A stretch of DNA of 64,000 bases from Paludibacterium purpuratum (GCF_004363805.1 NZ_SNZP01000012.1:62001-126000); one strand, 5' to 3'. Positions 8,695 to 17,793 are shown, counted from the first letter of the stretch. Notes: a model not told the origin generated them from the sequence alone. A program made the numbers and translations.

Positions 8695-8736
8695 GCAAAA
8701 TGTAGAGTCCCCATTTGAGTTCCATCAAGATATTGT
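8695..8736. promoter_or_regulatory. Candidate tandem NrdR boxes upstream of nrdD
   Basis: TCAAGATATTGT at 8725-8736 matches the NrdR-box consensus ACWATATATWGT at 10 of 12 positions. A weaker second copy, GCAAAATGTAGA at 8695-8706, matches at 8 of 12. They start 30 bp apart, close to the roughly three-turn spacing usual for paired NrdR boxes. The location about 100-140 bp upstream of the nrdD start fits repression of the reductase operon. Consensus and spacing are quoted from memory; the second box is marginal. Confidence 0.5.
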
Positions 8737-8871
8737 GTTTTTTTGCCCTGCGATCCCCCTGGCTCGTTTAATGAAAAGGAAGATGTGCCGCCGGTCGGCG
8801 TGCGTTTTCGGTATGATGTCAGCCTAGATTGCCCGTCCAGTTTGACGGCGCGTAGCGATAGGAAAAGACAA

Positions 8872-9486
8872 ATGTTCACCGGGATTGTGCAGGGCATGGG
8901 CGAACTGGTTGCCCTGGAAGAAAAACAGGATTTTCGCCGTCATGTGATCCGCATGCCGGCAGACATGTTGAACGACTTGGCACTGGGCGCCTCGGTGGCG
9001 CATAACGGTTGCTGCCTGACCGTCTCGGCGATCGATGCCAACCAGGTTGCTTTCGATTTGATGCAGGAAACATTGCGAGTCACCAATCTGGGCGCCTTGC
9101 GCCTTGGCGACCGCATCAACCTCGAACGCGCGGCGCGCTTTGGCGACGAGATCGGCGGACACGCCATGTCCGGCCACATCTACTGCCAAGCGACCGTCAC
9201 CGAAGTCATTCGCACGCCGGATAACCGCACCTTGTGGTTCGAGCTGCCGGCCAACGCCATGAAATATGTGCTGACCAAGGGCTATATCGGCGTGGACGGC
9301 GCCAGCCTGACCATCGGCGCCGTGCGCGAACGACAGTTCTGCGTTCATTTGATTCCGGAAACCCTGCAGCGCACCACGTTGGGCGCGCGCACAGTCGGAG
9401 AGCGCGTGAATATCGAAATCGACCCCCAGACCCAGGCGATCGTCGACACGGTCGAGCGGGTGCTCGCGGCTCAGCAATCAGCCTAA
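8872..9486 (+). CDS. ribE: Riboflavin synthase alpha chain
   Basis: A 204-residue riboflavin synthase that dismutates two 6,7-dimethyl-8-ribityllumazine molecules to riboflavin. It shows the two tandem lumazine-binding barrels (about 1-97 starting [10 protein letters not shown], and about 98-195 starting [11 protein letters not shown]), with the typical NGCCLTV and DGASLTIG motifs. The start is ATG 8872; the longer frame from 8743 lacks homology. A TATGAT -10 lies at 8812-8817. The gene leads the ribE-ribBA-ribH-nusB run. No FMN riboswitch is visible in front of it. Confidence 0.96.
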   Translation: MFTGIVQGMGELVALEEKQDFRRHVIRMPADMLNDLALGASVAHNGCCLTVSAIDANQVAFDLMQETLRVTNLGALRLGDRINLERAARFGDEIGGHAMSGHIYCQATVTEVIRTPDNRTLWFELPANAMKYVLTKGYIGVDGASLTIGAVRERQFCVHLIPETLQRTTLGARTVGERVNIEIDPQTQAIVDTVERVLAAQQSA

Positions 9487-9510
9487 GATACCAAATAAAA
9501 GGATACAAAC

Positions 9511-10620
9511 ATGGCAATCTCTCGGGTAGAGGATATCGTGGCCGACATCAAGGCCGGCAAGATGGTGATTCTGGTCGATGCCGAAGATCGCGAGAACGAG
9601 GGCGACCTGGTGATGGCGGCCGAATTCGCCACGCCGGAGGCCATCAATTTCATGGCCAAATTCGGTCGCGGCCTGATTTGTCTGACACTCAGCGCAGAAC
9701 GCTGTCACCAGTTGAACCTGCCGCTGATGGTCAGCCGTAACGGCACACCGCACGGCACTAACTTCACAGTATCCATCGAAGCGGCCAGCGGCGTGACCAC
9801 CGGCATTTCCGCCGCCGATCGCGCCCGTACCGTGCTGGCGGCCGTGGCGCCGAACGCGCGACCCGAGGATCTGGTTCAGCCTGGACACATCTTCCCGCTG
9901 ATGGCGCAGCCGGGCGGCGTATTGGTGCGCGCCGGGCACACCGAGGCAGGCTGCGACCTGGCGCAACTTGCCGGGCTGACGCCGGCATCGGTGATCTGCG
10001 AAATCATGAACGACGACGGCACCATGGCGCGCCTGCCCGAACTCATGACCTTTGCCGCAGAGCACGACATCCGCATCGGCACCATCGCCGACCTGATTCA
10101 CTACCGCAGCCGCACCGAGAGCGTGGTCGAGCGCGTCGGCCAACGTTCGATCGATACCCCGTTCGGCAGCTTCGATCTGCATGTCTTCCGCGACGTCCTG
10201 ACGCGCGCCACTCACCTGGCATTGGTCAAGGGTACGCCGGTCTGCGCCCACGAAACGCCGGTGCGCGTCCACGAGCCGTTGTCGGTGATGGATATGCTCG
10301 ACCCGATTGCCCGGCCGCACTCCTGGACCGTGCCCAATGCCCTGGAGTACATCGAAGAGCAGGGTTGCGGCGTGGTGATTCTGTTGCATCGCGCCGAAAG
10401 CGGAGAGGATCTGCTGGCGCGCGCGTTGCCGCCGTCCGAGCCCGTGCCGCAGACATGGGATAATAAGACCTTCGGCATCGGCGCACAGATTCTCAAGACG
10501 ATCGGCGTCGGCAAGATGCGCCTGATGTCCTCTCCGCGCGATTTGCCCAGCATGGCCGGCTTCGACCTGGAAGTCACCGGGTTCTGCCAGCCGCAACACG
10601 GCATCGCCGAAATGGATTAA
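9511..10620 (+). CDS. ribBA: 3,4-dihydroxy-2-butanone-4-phosphate synthase with degenerate GTP cyclohydrolase II domain
   Basis: A 369-residue protein. Residues about 1-203 are a complete DHBP synthase ([11 protein letters not shown] acidic loop, [11 protein letters not shown]), which makes the four-carbon precursor of riboflavin. The C-terminal half aligns with GTP cyclohydrolase II, but the zinc-binding and catalytic block (SEC-x-TGD...RCDCG) is replaced by [11 protein letters not shown], and the RQEGRGIGL loop is also absent. The second activity is therefore very unlikely, and a separate ribA should exist elsewhere. The start ATG 9511 follows AAAGGA. It lies 24 nt after ribE in the same operon. 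Confidence 0.93.
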   Translation: MAISRVEDIVADIKAGKMVILVDAEDRENEGDLVMAAEFATPEAINFMAKFGRGLICLTLSAERCHQLNLPLMVSRNGTPHGTNFTVSIEAASGVTTGISAADRARTVLAAVAPNARPEDLVQPGHIFPLMAQPGGVLVRAGHTEAGCDLAQLAGLTPASVICEIMNDDGTMARLPELMTFAAEHDIRIGTIADLIHYRSRTESVVERVGQRSIDTPFGSFDLHVFRDVLTRATHLALVKGTPVCAHETPVRVHEPLSVMDMLDPIARPHSWTVPNALEYIEEQGCGVVILLHRAESGEDLLARALPPSEPVPQTWDNKTFGIGAQILKTIGVGKMRLMSSPRDLPSMAGFDLEVTGFCQPQHGIAEMD

Positions 10621-10656
10621 AATGAACAGTTCTGCGCACAAAACAAGAGGTTGAAC

Positions 10657-11121
10657 ATGCTGGAAAGCATCCATCGCATCGCCCCGGATTTGACCGGCAA
10701 AGGCCTGAAGATCGGCATTGCCATGAGCCGTTTTAACGAAAACGTCTGCTGCGGGCTGCGCGATGCCTGTCTGCACGAACTGGCTCGCCTGGGCGTCGTC
10801 GCCTCGGATATCACGCTCGCCACCGTGCCGGGCGCGCTGGAAATTCCATTGACGCTGCAGACCATGGCCAAAAGCGGCCGTTTCGACGCACTCGTGGCAC
10901 TCGGCGCCGTGATTCGCGGCGAGACCTACCATTTCGAGTTGGTGTCCAACGAGTCCGGTAGCGGTCTGACCCGCATCGGTTTGGATGGCGACATCCCGGT
11001 GGCCAATGCGGTGCTGACGACCGAGAACGACGAGCAGGCCGAAGTCCGCATGGAAGAAAAGGGCCGCGACGCCGCGCGCGTGGCGGTTGAAATGGCTCGG
11101 CTACAGCAGGCGCTGCGCTGA
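10657..11121 (+). CDS. ribH: 6,7-dimethyl-8-ribityllumazine synthase
   Basis: A 154-residue lumazine synthase that condenses the DHBP from RibB with the ribityl-uracil intermediate. Characteristic motifs are [11 protein letters not shown] at the N-terminus, [13 protein letters not shown], and [14 protein letters not shown]. The start is ATG 10657, six bases after AAGAGG; an in-frame TTG six bases upstream is less likely. It is the third gene of the riboflavin run, 36 nt after ribBA. A hairpin with a U-rich tail follows before nusB. Confidence 0.96.
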   Translation: MLESIHRIAPDLTGKGLKIGIAMSRFNENVCCGLRDACLHELARLGVVASDITLATVPGALEIPLTLQTMAKSGRFDALVALGAVIRGETYHFELVSNESGSGLTRIGLDGDIPVANAVLTTENDEQAEVRMEEKGRDAARVAVEMARLQQALR

Positions 11122-11140
11122 GTTCGAAGCGAATAAACAG

Positions 11141-11175
11141 GCCGCCGGCGCGTCACGCTGGCGGCTTCGTTCTTT
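11141..11175 (+). terminator. Hairpin between ribH and nusB, possible attenuating terminator
   Basis: GCCGCCGGCG (11141-11150) and CGCTGGCGGC (11156-11165) form a 10-bp stem with one mismatch around a CGTCA loop, followed by the U-rich TTCGTTCTTT. The Shine-Dalgarno AAGGA of nusB follows at once, so this could reduce read-through into nusB rather than end transcription fully. Confidence 0.5.
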
Positions 11176-11191
11176 ACAAGGAATTGCATCG

Positions 11192-11626
11192 ATGAAAACT
11201 GCCCGCCGCCGTGCGCGCGAATTTGTGGTTCAGGGTCTGTATGAATGGACGATGAACCCCGACCGTTCCGCCACCACAATTGAAAAGCATCTGCGCGAAA
11301 ACGAGTACTTCGCAAAGGCGGACGAGACGCTGTTCCGCACCTTGCTGTACGGTGTACTGAAGGACGCCGCGCAATTGTCGGCCATGGTGGCCCGCTACTA
11401 CGAGCGCTCGCCCGACGACGTCAACCCGATCGAACGCGCCGTTCTGCTGATGGCGGCGCTGGAGCTGACCCAGCACTTGGAAACGCCGTATCCGGTGATC
11501 ATCAACGAGGCCATCGAAATCACTAAAACCTTCGGCGGCACCGACGGACACAAATTCGTCAACGGTGTACTGGACAAGCTGGCTGCCCAAGTCCGCGAAG
11601 AGGAAGTGGCGCGCCGCCCGCAGTAA
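11192..11626 (+). CDS. nusB: Transcription antitermination factor NusB
   Basis: A 144-residue NusB, an all-helical RNA-binding factor that with NusE (S10) supports rRNA antitermination. Motifs are ARRRAREFVVQGLYEW at the N-terminus, NPIERAVLLMAALEL, and the C-terminal GGTDGHKFVNGVLDKLA. The start is ATG 11192 with AAGGA upstream; the longer frame from 11087 overlaps ribH and has no homology. The ribH-nusB order is the classical arrangement. A strong terminator follows the stop codon. Confidence 0.95.
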   Translation: MKTARRRAREFVVQGLYEWTMNPDRSATTIEKHLRENEYFAKADETLFRTLLYGVLKDAAQLSAMVARYYERSPDDVNPIERAVLLMAALELTQHLETPYPVIINEAIEITKTFGGTDGHKFVNGVLDKLAAQVREEEVARRPQ

Positions 11627-11646
11627 TCCCGGTTCGTTACCCACTG

Positions 11647-11676
11647 CACCCGTCCGTTTTTCGGGCGGGTGTTTTT
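11647..11676 (+). terminator. Rho-independent terminator after nusB
   Basis: A 10-bp stem (11647-11656 CACCCGTCCG with 11662-11671 CGGGCGGGTG, one imperfect pair) closes a T-rich loop and is followed by TTTTT at 11672-11676. It begins 21 nt after the nusB stop and ends 12 nt before thiL. thiL is therefore expressed by partial read-through or from its own promoter. Confidence 0.8.
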
Positions 11677-11688
11677 ACATCTGGCATC

Positions 11689-12651
11689 ATGAACGAATTC
11701 GAATTGATCCGACGCTACTTCGCCGAGGCGGAAGCCGCCGAGCAGACGGTGCTCGGCATCGGCGATGACGCGGCCATCGTGCGGCCGAGCCCTGGCTGCG
11801 ACTTGCATGTTTCAGTGGATACGCTGGTCAGCGGACGGCACTTCTTCGCCGACGTCGATCCAGCGGCGCTTGGCCACAAAACGCTGGCCGTCAATCTGTC
11901 AGACATGGCCGCCATGGGCGCCCGACCGCGCTGGGCATTGCTGGCGCTGACGCTGCCGCATGTCGATGCCGACTGGCTAAAGGCCTTCGCCGACGGCTTA
12001 TTTGCCCTGGCGCGCACTCATGGCGTGGCATTGATCGGCGGCGATACCACCCGCGGTCCGCTGACGCTCTCGATCACCGTCATGGGCGAGACGGCGCGCG
12101 GCGCGGCACTATGCCGTCACACGGCACGCCCCGGCGACGACGTCTGGGTCAGCGGCCAACTGGGCTTGGCGGCATTGGCGCTGCGACATCTCCAGCCCGA
12201 CTCGCCGGCCCTGCCAACCGATGTTTTGACGCAATGCCGGCAACAGTTGGAAAGACCTCAGCCGCGTGTGGCATTGGGGCAGGCTCTGCTGCCACTGGCA
12301 CACGCATGCATCGACGTTTCGGATGGTTTGCTGGCCGACCTCGGCCATATCCTGCAGCGTTCGCAACTTGGCGCCGAGCTCTGGCTCGATGCGCTGCCGA
12401 CACACCCATGGCTGGCCGAACGCCGGGCGCAGATGGTCGAGCTATTGGTGGCGGGTGGCGACGACTACGAGCTGTGCTTCACCGCGCCGGTGGCGGCGCG
12501 GGACGCCATTACGGCGCTATCGAACATCTGCCCGGTGACGCGCATCGGCCGCACAACGAACGAGGCGGGGCCAGCCGATCTGCTGGATGCCGCCGGCAAT
12601 AAAATCCAAGTAGGGAGAAGCGGATTTGACCACTTTCAAAATCAAGCCTGA
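11689..12651 (+). CDS. thiL: Thiamine-monophosphate kinase
   Basis: A 320-residue ThiL, which phosphorylates thiamine monophosphate to the active diphosphate using ATP. The PurM-like fold is recognisable from GIGDDAAIV (Mg/ATP-binding acidic patch), VDTLVSGRHF, LAVNLSDMAAMGA, LIGGDTTRGPL and CIDVSDGLLADLGH. The length is normal. The start is ATG 11689, just after a terminator hairpin. It overlaps pgpA by 26 nt, the common thiL-pgpA arrangement. Confidence 0.95.
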   Translation: MNEFELIRRYFAEAEAAEQTVLGIGDDAAIVRPSPGCDLHVSVDTLVSGRHFFADVDPAALGHKTLAVNLSDMAAMGARPRWALLALTLPHVDADWLKAFADGLFALARTHGVALIGGDTTRGPLTLSITVMGETARGAALCRHTARPGDDVWVSGQLGLAALALRHLQPDSPALPTDVLTQCRQQLERPQPRVALGQALLPLAHACIDVSDGLLADLGHILQRSQLGAELWLDALPTHPWLAERRAQMVELLVAGGDDYELCFTAPVAARDAITALSNICPVTRIGRTTNEAGPADLLDAAGNKIQVGRSGFDHFQNQA

Positions 12652-13126
12652 CCTGAAGTTCATCACCAGTCATCCTGCGTACTTCATTGCCTTCGGCTTC
12701 GGCAGCGGATTGGCCCCCTGGGCCCCCGGCACCTTCGGCACGCTGGCGGCCTTTCCTTGCTATTGGCTGTTGCGCCTCGCGGGCATCGACGGATTAAAGC
12801 TGGCATTGCTGTGTCTGCCGCTTTTTCTGCTTGGCGTTTACGTCAGCGAGAAAGCCGATCAAGCCCTGGGGGTGCACGATCACGGCGGCGCCAATTTCGA
12901 CGAAGTGGTGGCGATGCTACTGATCCTGGCGGTGACGCCATCGAGCTGGCTGGCCTGGGGGGTCGCTTTCGCGCTGTTCCGCCTATTCGACATTCTCAAG
13001 CCCTGGCCGATCCGTTGGTTCGACGAACACGTGCACGGCGGTTTTGGCGTGATGCTGGATGATGTGGTTGCTGCCGTGCCCTGTATGTTATTGATTATCC
13101 TACTGCAGCATTTTCACCTGCTTTAA
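12626..13126 (+). CDS. pgpA: Phosphatidylglycerophosphatase A
   Basis: A 166-residue inner-membrane phosphatase that converts phosphatidylglycerophosphate to phosphatidylglycerol. GFGSGLAPWAPGTFGTLAA near the N-terminus is diagnostic, as is FDEVVAMLL, with four hydrophobic segments. The start is a TTG at 12626 inside thiL, preceded by AGGGAG; no better in-frame ATG exists before the conserved GFGSG block. Overlap with thiL suggests translational coupling. Confidence 0.93.
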   Translation: MTTFKIKPDLKFITSHPAYFIAFGFGSGLAPWAPGTFGTLAAFPCYWLLRLAGIDGLKLALLCLPLFLLGVYVSEKADQALGVHDHGGANFDEVVAMLLILAVTPSSWLAWGVAFALFRLFDILKPWPIRWFDEHVHGGFGVMLDDVVAAVPCMLLIILLQHFHLL

Positions 13127-13240
13127 AATATGGAAAGTGACAAAAAAATCGGCTTGAATTAAAACGGATAGATGCAACGCGTCCCGCTCGGCATGGCAGG
13201 CGGGAATCGACCCCGACACGGAAGCTCCCAAGAGGCTGTC

Positions 13241-15010
13241 GTGAAAAAAACAGACTACAGCAGCATTCCAGATTGGACGCTTCACTTTGGCAACGCCGGC
13301 GATGCCTGGGTAACGGTATCGAACGACGGGCAGGTACAGCAGCTCAACGAGCAAGTGGCCGAGGTGCTGGGCATGTCGCCGGCCGAGCTGACCGGCAAGC
13401 GTCTCTCCGCCATCCTCAAGCGCGCCGACGCGATGGTGCCGCGCGGCAACGCGATTGTCCGCGGCACCTTGTTCGCGCTACACAACGGTCGGCGAGCCGA
13501 CGCGCTGATCGCAGTGGAAGAAGTGCCATGCCCTTTGCCTGATTGGCAAGGCCGACTGCTGCGGCTGACCGATGTCACCGAGCTCATCGAAGCCGAGAAC
13601 AACCGTATCCGCAAGCTGGACCGCCTGACTGCGCTGGCGGACATCATGACCCTGGCCGAGTCGGATCGACAGCGCTGGCTGGACGAGGCGATGGAGCTGG
13701 GCGCCCGTACGCTCGGGTTGGAACTGGGGCTGACCAGCCACATCCACGACGGTGTTTTTGTCCTGCTGGCGCACAACGCCCCCGGCATCTTGGAGTACGG
13801 CCAGACTTGGCCGCTCGACGAGACTTACTGCAGCATCACGGTCGAATCCAGCGACGTGCTGGCCTTGTCGCCATTCTTGTCGTCCGAGTGGGCCAAGCAC
13901 CCCTGTTACAGCCACTTCGGTTATCAGTCCTATATCGGCGCACCGTTGTGGGTGCACGGCAAGCTATACGGCACCGTCTCGTTCTGTTCGAAGGTGTTGC
14001 GGCCGGACAGCTTCGACCACCACGACAAAGTATTCGTCAAACTCTTGGCACGCTGGGTCGGCGGTGTGATCGAGCGCATGAATGTCGAGGGGCGGCTGCG
14101 CGAATCGCACGACGAATTGGAAGAGCAGGTCGAACTGTTGGCCATGGCCGAAAAAGTGGCTCGTCTCGGCCATTGGCGCCTGGACATGCAGCTGCGAACG
14201 GTACTGCTATCCGATGAGGCTCAAAGTTTCCTGGGCTTGCCGTCGCGCTCCGACTGGGGGTTGGGCGAATTCGAGGCACTGATTGCCGCCGACGACCGCG
14301 ACGCATGGCGCGATCAACTCAATGCCTGCGTGCACGACGGGAGTCAGATCGGGCTCGAACTGCGCATGATCACCGCGGATGGCTACACCCGCTGGCTATC
14401 GCTGCGCGGGATGCGACTTGAACAGCACGAGCAGCACCAATTGTTCGGCGTCATGCTCGATATTACCGACAGCAAGCAGGCACAGGAGACCATCCTCTTC
14501 CAGGCAAGTCACGATTCGCTGACCGGCCTGATCAACCGTGTGCTGCTGTTCGACCGTCTTGGACATGAAATTCGCCGCTGCCAGCGCATCGACGGTCAAT
14601 TTGCCGTGCTGTTCATCGATCTCGACTATTTCAAACAGATCAACGACCGCTATGGGCATGAGGCCGGCGATCGGGTGCTGGTCCAGGTCGGCAAGCGCTT
14701 GGCATCGGCGCTGCGCAAATCGGACACGGTCGGCCGCTTCGGCGGCGACGAGTTCATCGCCATCATTCCGGGCCTCAATAACCGCGATACCGCGGCCTCG
14801 CTATTGCGAAAAATCCTGCGCCGTCTGGAAGCGCCGATTCTCTTTGGCCGAGACGAGCTGTTCATCTCCGCCAGCATCGGCATCAGCTTCTATCCAAGTG
14901 ATGCCACCTTGCCGCAAGACCTGGTGCGGAAAGCCGACAATGACATGTACCAGGTCAAGGAGGCACGCCGCAGTCTGCCCAATCCGCTACGCGACGCCAA
15001 CCGACGCTAA
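13241..15010 (+). CDS. Diguanylate cyclase, PAS-GAF-PAS-GGDEF
   Basis: A roughly 589-residue cytoplasmic sensor that should make cyclic di-GMP from GTP. Domains in order are PAS (about 10-115), GAF (about 135-290), a PAS fold (about 310-420) and GGDEF (about 435-585). The active-site GGDEF is intact at residues 501-505, with an RxxD inhibitory site (RKSD) five residues before it, so product feedback is expected. No membrane segments are seen. I chose GTG 13241 because AGAGG lies 5 nt upstream; an in-frame ATG at 13172 would add 23 residues without homology. The 3' end overlaps the convergent gene by 4 nt. Confidence 0.92.
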   Translation: MKKTDYSSIPDWTLHFGNAGDAWVTVSNDGQVQQLNEQVAEVLGMSPAELTGKRLSAILKRADAMVPRGNAIVRGTLFALHNGRRADALIAVEEVPCPLPDWQGRLLRLTDVTELIEAENNRIRKLDRLTALADIMTLAESDRQRWLDEAMELGARTLGLELGLTSHIHDGVFVLLAHNAPGILEYGQTWPLDETYCSITVESSDVLALSPFLSSEWAKHPCYSHFGYQSYIGAPLWVHGKLYGTVSFCSKVLRPDSFDHHDKVFVKLLARWVGGVIERMNVEGRLRESHDELEEQVELLAMAEKVARLGHWRLDMQLRTVLLSDEAQSFLGLPSRSDWGLGEFEALIAADDRDAWRDQLNACVHDGSQIGLELRMITADGYTRWLSLRGMRLEQHEQHQLFGVMLDITDSKQAQETILFQASHDSLTGLINRVLLFDRLGHEIRRCQRIDGQFAVLFIDLDYFKQINDRYGHEAGDRVLVQVGKRLASALRKSDTVGRFGGDEFIAIIPGLNNRDTAASLLRKILRRLEAPILFGRDELFISASIGISFYPSDATLPQDLVRKADNDMYQVKEARRSLPNPLRDANRR

Positions 15011-16245
15011 GCCGAACCCAGGTAGCGCTGAATCAGCGCATCCACCGCCGGCCCTGCCATCTCTCGCCACTGCCGGCGCAACGCCATAGGTAGCGGCGAG
15101 GCCTCGGCGGTCGCCGTGCCGAGCAAAGCGGGCAAATCCTGATCGAGGCCATACCTGCCCGAGGACGCCAGTCGTAACAGCGCATCGAGCTGATGCCAGA
15201 ACGTGGCGCCTTGTGTGTGGAACTGTGGGTAGGCTGCGGCGTCTCCCGCTTCGTAGCGCCGTTGCCAATCGAGCAGGCCAGCCTCCAGCGGTCGGGCGGC
15301 ATCGATAAACCGGCGATGCAAGGCTTGCACCTCGCGCGGGTGGCTCCCCAGTCGCATCATTGCTCGCAGGGCATAGAACTGGGCCAAGCTTTCGCCATAC
15401 CAAGCGGGATGCGAGGCCTGATAATCCAGCGCCGCCAATTGGTGGAACTGTTCGTGGGCCAGCATCATCAGGCTGACAGTGCTGCCGCGGGCATCGCCGG
15501 GCCGATAGCAAGAAATGAAGCTGCGATCGCCCGACGCGTCGGATATCTTGCCAACCGTTCGATCCATGCCCAGCCAGACGACTAGCAAGCGCTCCTGGCT
15601 CTTGACCCGCATGACCTCGGCCAGCCAGGCGATCGCCCGGCGTTGCAGGGCGATCAACCCCATGCGCCACACCGTTGCAGGACTATCCGCGACATGCGTC
15701 ACTCGTACTCGTTGTACGCCCACCGTCGTACCCGCGGCATTGCCGATGGCGAAAAAGGCCGGCGCCGCGCCGCTATCCGGTAGGGGCCATGCACCCTCCA
15801 CCGGCTCGCCGCCCCCAAGAACCGATGCATTCACCGCCAGGTGTGCCTGACCGTCGTCAGGAGGGCGCAGCAGCGACGTCGCCGCCGACAGGAGCCACCA
15901 CGACCGATCCGGGAAATACAGGCTACGATGTCGTGCGGGGTCTTCGCGGCCGAACTGCGCCACATCGAAACGAATCTGCCAGTCGACACGCCGGCAACCG
16001 GCCGGCTTCAACCATCTCGCCTCTTGCTCAAGCAGCGCGTGTTCGTCGCAATGCGGCCGGACAATCTGAGGTGCCAGCCCCTGCGCGGCGCCTTGTGCGT
16101 GCAACCACATTTCACCGTCCCGACCTTGCGGCAAAATCAGGCTCGCCTCGGCCAGTTGAGGCGTGTCCGGTTTAATTTCCAATCGGTAGAGCGAAGAGCA
16201 GGGGGCGGTTGCAGACGGGGCGCACAGGGCAATGGCGGGGCGCAT
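15007..16245 (-). CDS. Putative gluzincin metallopeptidase (M1/M61-like), uncharacterised
   Basis: A 412-residue protein I cannot assign to a named enzyme. It contains HEQFH at residues 264-268, a perfect HEXXH zinc site, and the downstream WYGESLAQFYA supplies a third ligand, E285, 16 residues later. This is the gluzincin pattern seen in M1 and M61 peptidases. The first 200 residues look like a beta-rich domain, as in M61 enzymes. No signal peptide or membrane segment is visible, so a cytoplasmic location is predicted unless the start is wrong. The start is ATG 16245 with a weak ribosome site. It overlaps the cyclase gene end by 4 nt. Confidence 0.6.
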   Translation of the reverse strand: MRPAIALCAPSATAPCSSLYRLEIKPDTPQLAEASLILPQGRDGEMWLHAQGAAQGLAPQIVRPHCDEHALLEQEARWLKPAGCRRVDWQIRFDVAQFGREDPARHRSLYFPDRSWWLLSAATSLLRPPDDGQAHLAVNASVLGGGEPVEGAWPLPDSGAAPAFFAIGNAAGTTVGVQRVRVTHVADSPATVWRMGLIALQRRAIAWLAEVMRVKSQERLLVVWLGMDRTVGKISDASGDRSFISCYRPGDARGSTVSLMMLAHEQFHQLAALDYQASHPAWYGESLAQFYALRAMMRLGSHPREVQALHRRFIDAARPLEAGLLDWQRRYEAGDAAAYPQFHTQGATFWHQLDALLRLASSGRYGLDQDLPALLGTATAEASPLPMALRRQWREMAGPAVDALIQRYLGSA

Positions 16246-16281
16246 AAGGCAGGCTTTCTAAAAAGGGTATTGGACAACGCC

Positions 16282-16317
16282 AGCTCCGATGCGGTTGCCT
16301 GTCGTCGCATCGGAGCT
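16282..16317 (-). terminator. Strong hairpin after the DUF1615 gene
   Basis: AGCTCCGATGC (16282-16292) and GCATCGGAGCT (16307-16317) form a perfect 11-bp stem with a 14-nt loop. It lies 37 nt past the stop codon of the leftward-reading DUF1615 gene. No immediate T-run follows; CCCTTTTT comes about 20 nt later, at 16258-16265. Termination is plausible but not textbook. Confidence 0.5.
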
Positions 16318-16353
16318 CTCCGAAAACCCCTTGTGCCACCTCAAGAAGAGGGC

Positions 16354-17598
16354 TTACTCCGCCTTAAACCCACCTCGAGCCATACATTGACGATAACGGC
16401 CGTTTACGCGTGTAGCAAACCATTCGGTAGTCAGTTTGTGGGTGAATTTGGGGCTGATCAGCACAATCTGCGGCATCGTCTCTCGCGCCACTCGACGGCC
16501 TGCCTGACGGTCGGCTGCGGCGAATACGCGCTGATACAGCGTCGTCTGTTCGAAGCTGGACAGCTTTTCCTGCTTCAAATCCCGCAGAATGTCGGCGCTA
16601 CTCATTTGCAGGCGCCCGCTTTGCGTCATCAGTGCTTGCTGCGTCTCGCTGGCCTGGCCGGAGAACACCCGGTTCATCTTGTTGCTGTAGAGCATCAAAT
16701 CGCCGTCGAGCGATAGTTTGCGGCCAGTCAGCCGGGCTACCGCGGCCTGAAAGGCGGCGTTGCGGCTACTGTAGCGCCCGGCGTTGTAATCGGCGAAACG
16801 ATAAATCATCTGATCATAGGGCGCGGCGTACTGGAGCAAGATGGCGGTGCCGAAATAGACGCTGCCGCGCAGGCTAAACACCTCGTCGCGCAGATTGGTG
16901 TAACTGTACGGATAAGGCCATGCCTTGATTTGCGTTTGAGCGAACGCCACGCTGACTTGCATCGGCCCGCCGTCGCGGATCGGATTCTTGGACAGCATCA
17001 GATCCTGACCGTAGGGCAACTCACGCACCATATCCTCGTAAAGCTGATTCATCTGGCGTTTGGTGCGCAGCGCGTTAACCCGTTCCTTGTAGCTGCGCCC
17101 ATCCGGCGACTTTTTGAGCATGGCCGCGTCGATGACGAACTGCGGAATCATGTATTTCTTGCGATGTTCGTCAATCTGCTGCCAGACAATCGCCGAAAGA
17201 TTCGGCACCTCCGGATCGGGATTGAAGCCGGACTCTTGTTCCGCCACCGCCAACACCGCACAGAAATACTGCGGTGCGTAGGGAATCTTCAACTGTGAAA
17301 ACGAGGCGAGAATGTTGTCCGCCCAGGCCTTACGCGCCGAAATGCCGCGCGGCAGCAAAGTGTCGAGCAGAGCACGTCCGGCTTGCGGATTGCTGTAATT
17401 CGGTTGGCTCGGCACCGGAGTCGGCTTGACGGGCGAGGGCATAGGTGTCGGCGGCGCAGGGGGTTCGGGCGGGGTTTCCGGCGCAGGCTCCGCGACAGGC
17501 GCCGAGGCGGCGGGGACGATAGGTGCGGGTATCGGCGCTGTGGCGCAGGCGGCCAGCATCAAAGGAAGAACCAGGGGGGAAAGGCTTCGACGCGACAT
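16354..17598 (-). CDS. DUF1615 family outer-membrane-type lipoprotein
   Basis: A 414-residue DUF1615 protein. The N-terminus is a lipoprotein signal with lipobox LAAC (about residues 15-18), followed by a proline/alanine-rich linker (about 19-65). The C-terminal domain (about 75-405) contains YFCAVLAVAEQESGFNPDPEV, which has the Glu-x-Ser-x-Phe look of lysozyme-like transglycosylase folds. Family function is unproven; peptidoglycan cleavage is a guess from that motif. I chose ATG 17598 because it starts the signal peptide; the open frame from 17913 adds an unrelated extension that would cover the next gene's promoter. Confidence 0.85.
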   Translation of the reverse strand: MSRRSLSPLVLPLMLAACATAPIPAPIVPAASAPVAEPAPETPPEPPAPPTPMPSPVKPTPVPSQPNYSNPQAGRALLDTLLPRGISARKAWADNILASFSQLKIPYAPQYFCAVLAVAEQESGFNPDPEVPNLSAIVWQQIDEHRKKYMIPQFVIDAAMLKKSPDGRSYKERVNALRTKRQMNQLYEDMVRELPYGQDLMLSKNPIRDGGPMQVSVAFAQTQIKAWPYPYSYTNLRDEVFSLRGSVYFGTAILLQYAAPYDQMIYRFADYNAGRYSSRNAAFQAAVARLTGRKLSLDGDLMLYSNKMNRVFSGQASETQQALMTQSGRLQMSSADILRDLKQEKLSSFEQTTLYQRVFAAADRQAGRRVARETMPQIVLISPKFTHKLTTEWFATRVNGRYRQCMARGGFKAE

Positions 17599-17764
17599 GA
17601 TGATCCGGTTGGGCACAAAAGGCCATTTTACGTCGAAGCGCGTGGCAATGCAGCGCCAGAGCCAGCTGCAATTGAGAAAAAACAAGTGCCGCCCTGGTAA
17701 TGACGGATGCATTAAGGCATCATTTAGCCGCGTTAATGTACTGTAAATTTGTGTAAAGAACCTA

Positions 17765-17793
17765 TTGACGTGTGAAAATTTCCCACGTATAGT
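17765..17793 (+). promoter_or_regulatory. Sigma70-type promoter with embedded 21-bp palindrome (copy 1)
   Basis: TTGACG (17765-17770) and TATAGT (17788-17793) are separated by exactly 17 bp. The palindrome at 17768-17788 (arms ACGTGtGAAA and TTTCcCACGT around one central base) fills the spacer and overlaps both elements. Bound protein would block polymerase. A nearly identical element precedes the paralogous hydrolase at 24.9 kb (24 of 25 bases from the -35 onward). The regulator is unknown. Confidence 0.75.

Noticed and set aside
8598-8871. FMN riboswitch in front of ribE
   Set aside because: The conserved RFN core segments were not found in the 274 nt between nrdD and ribE.
9478-10932. 484-codon open frame on the minus strand
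   Set aside because: Antisense of ribBA and ribH; long open frames opposite GC-rich genes are expected.
13127-13240. Cyclic di-GMP (GEMM) riboswitch before the diguanylate cyclase
   Set aside because: The region is GC-rich and has short pairings, but the conserved GEMM core was not found.
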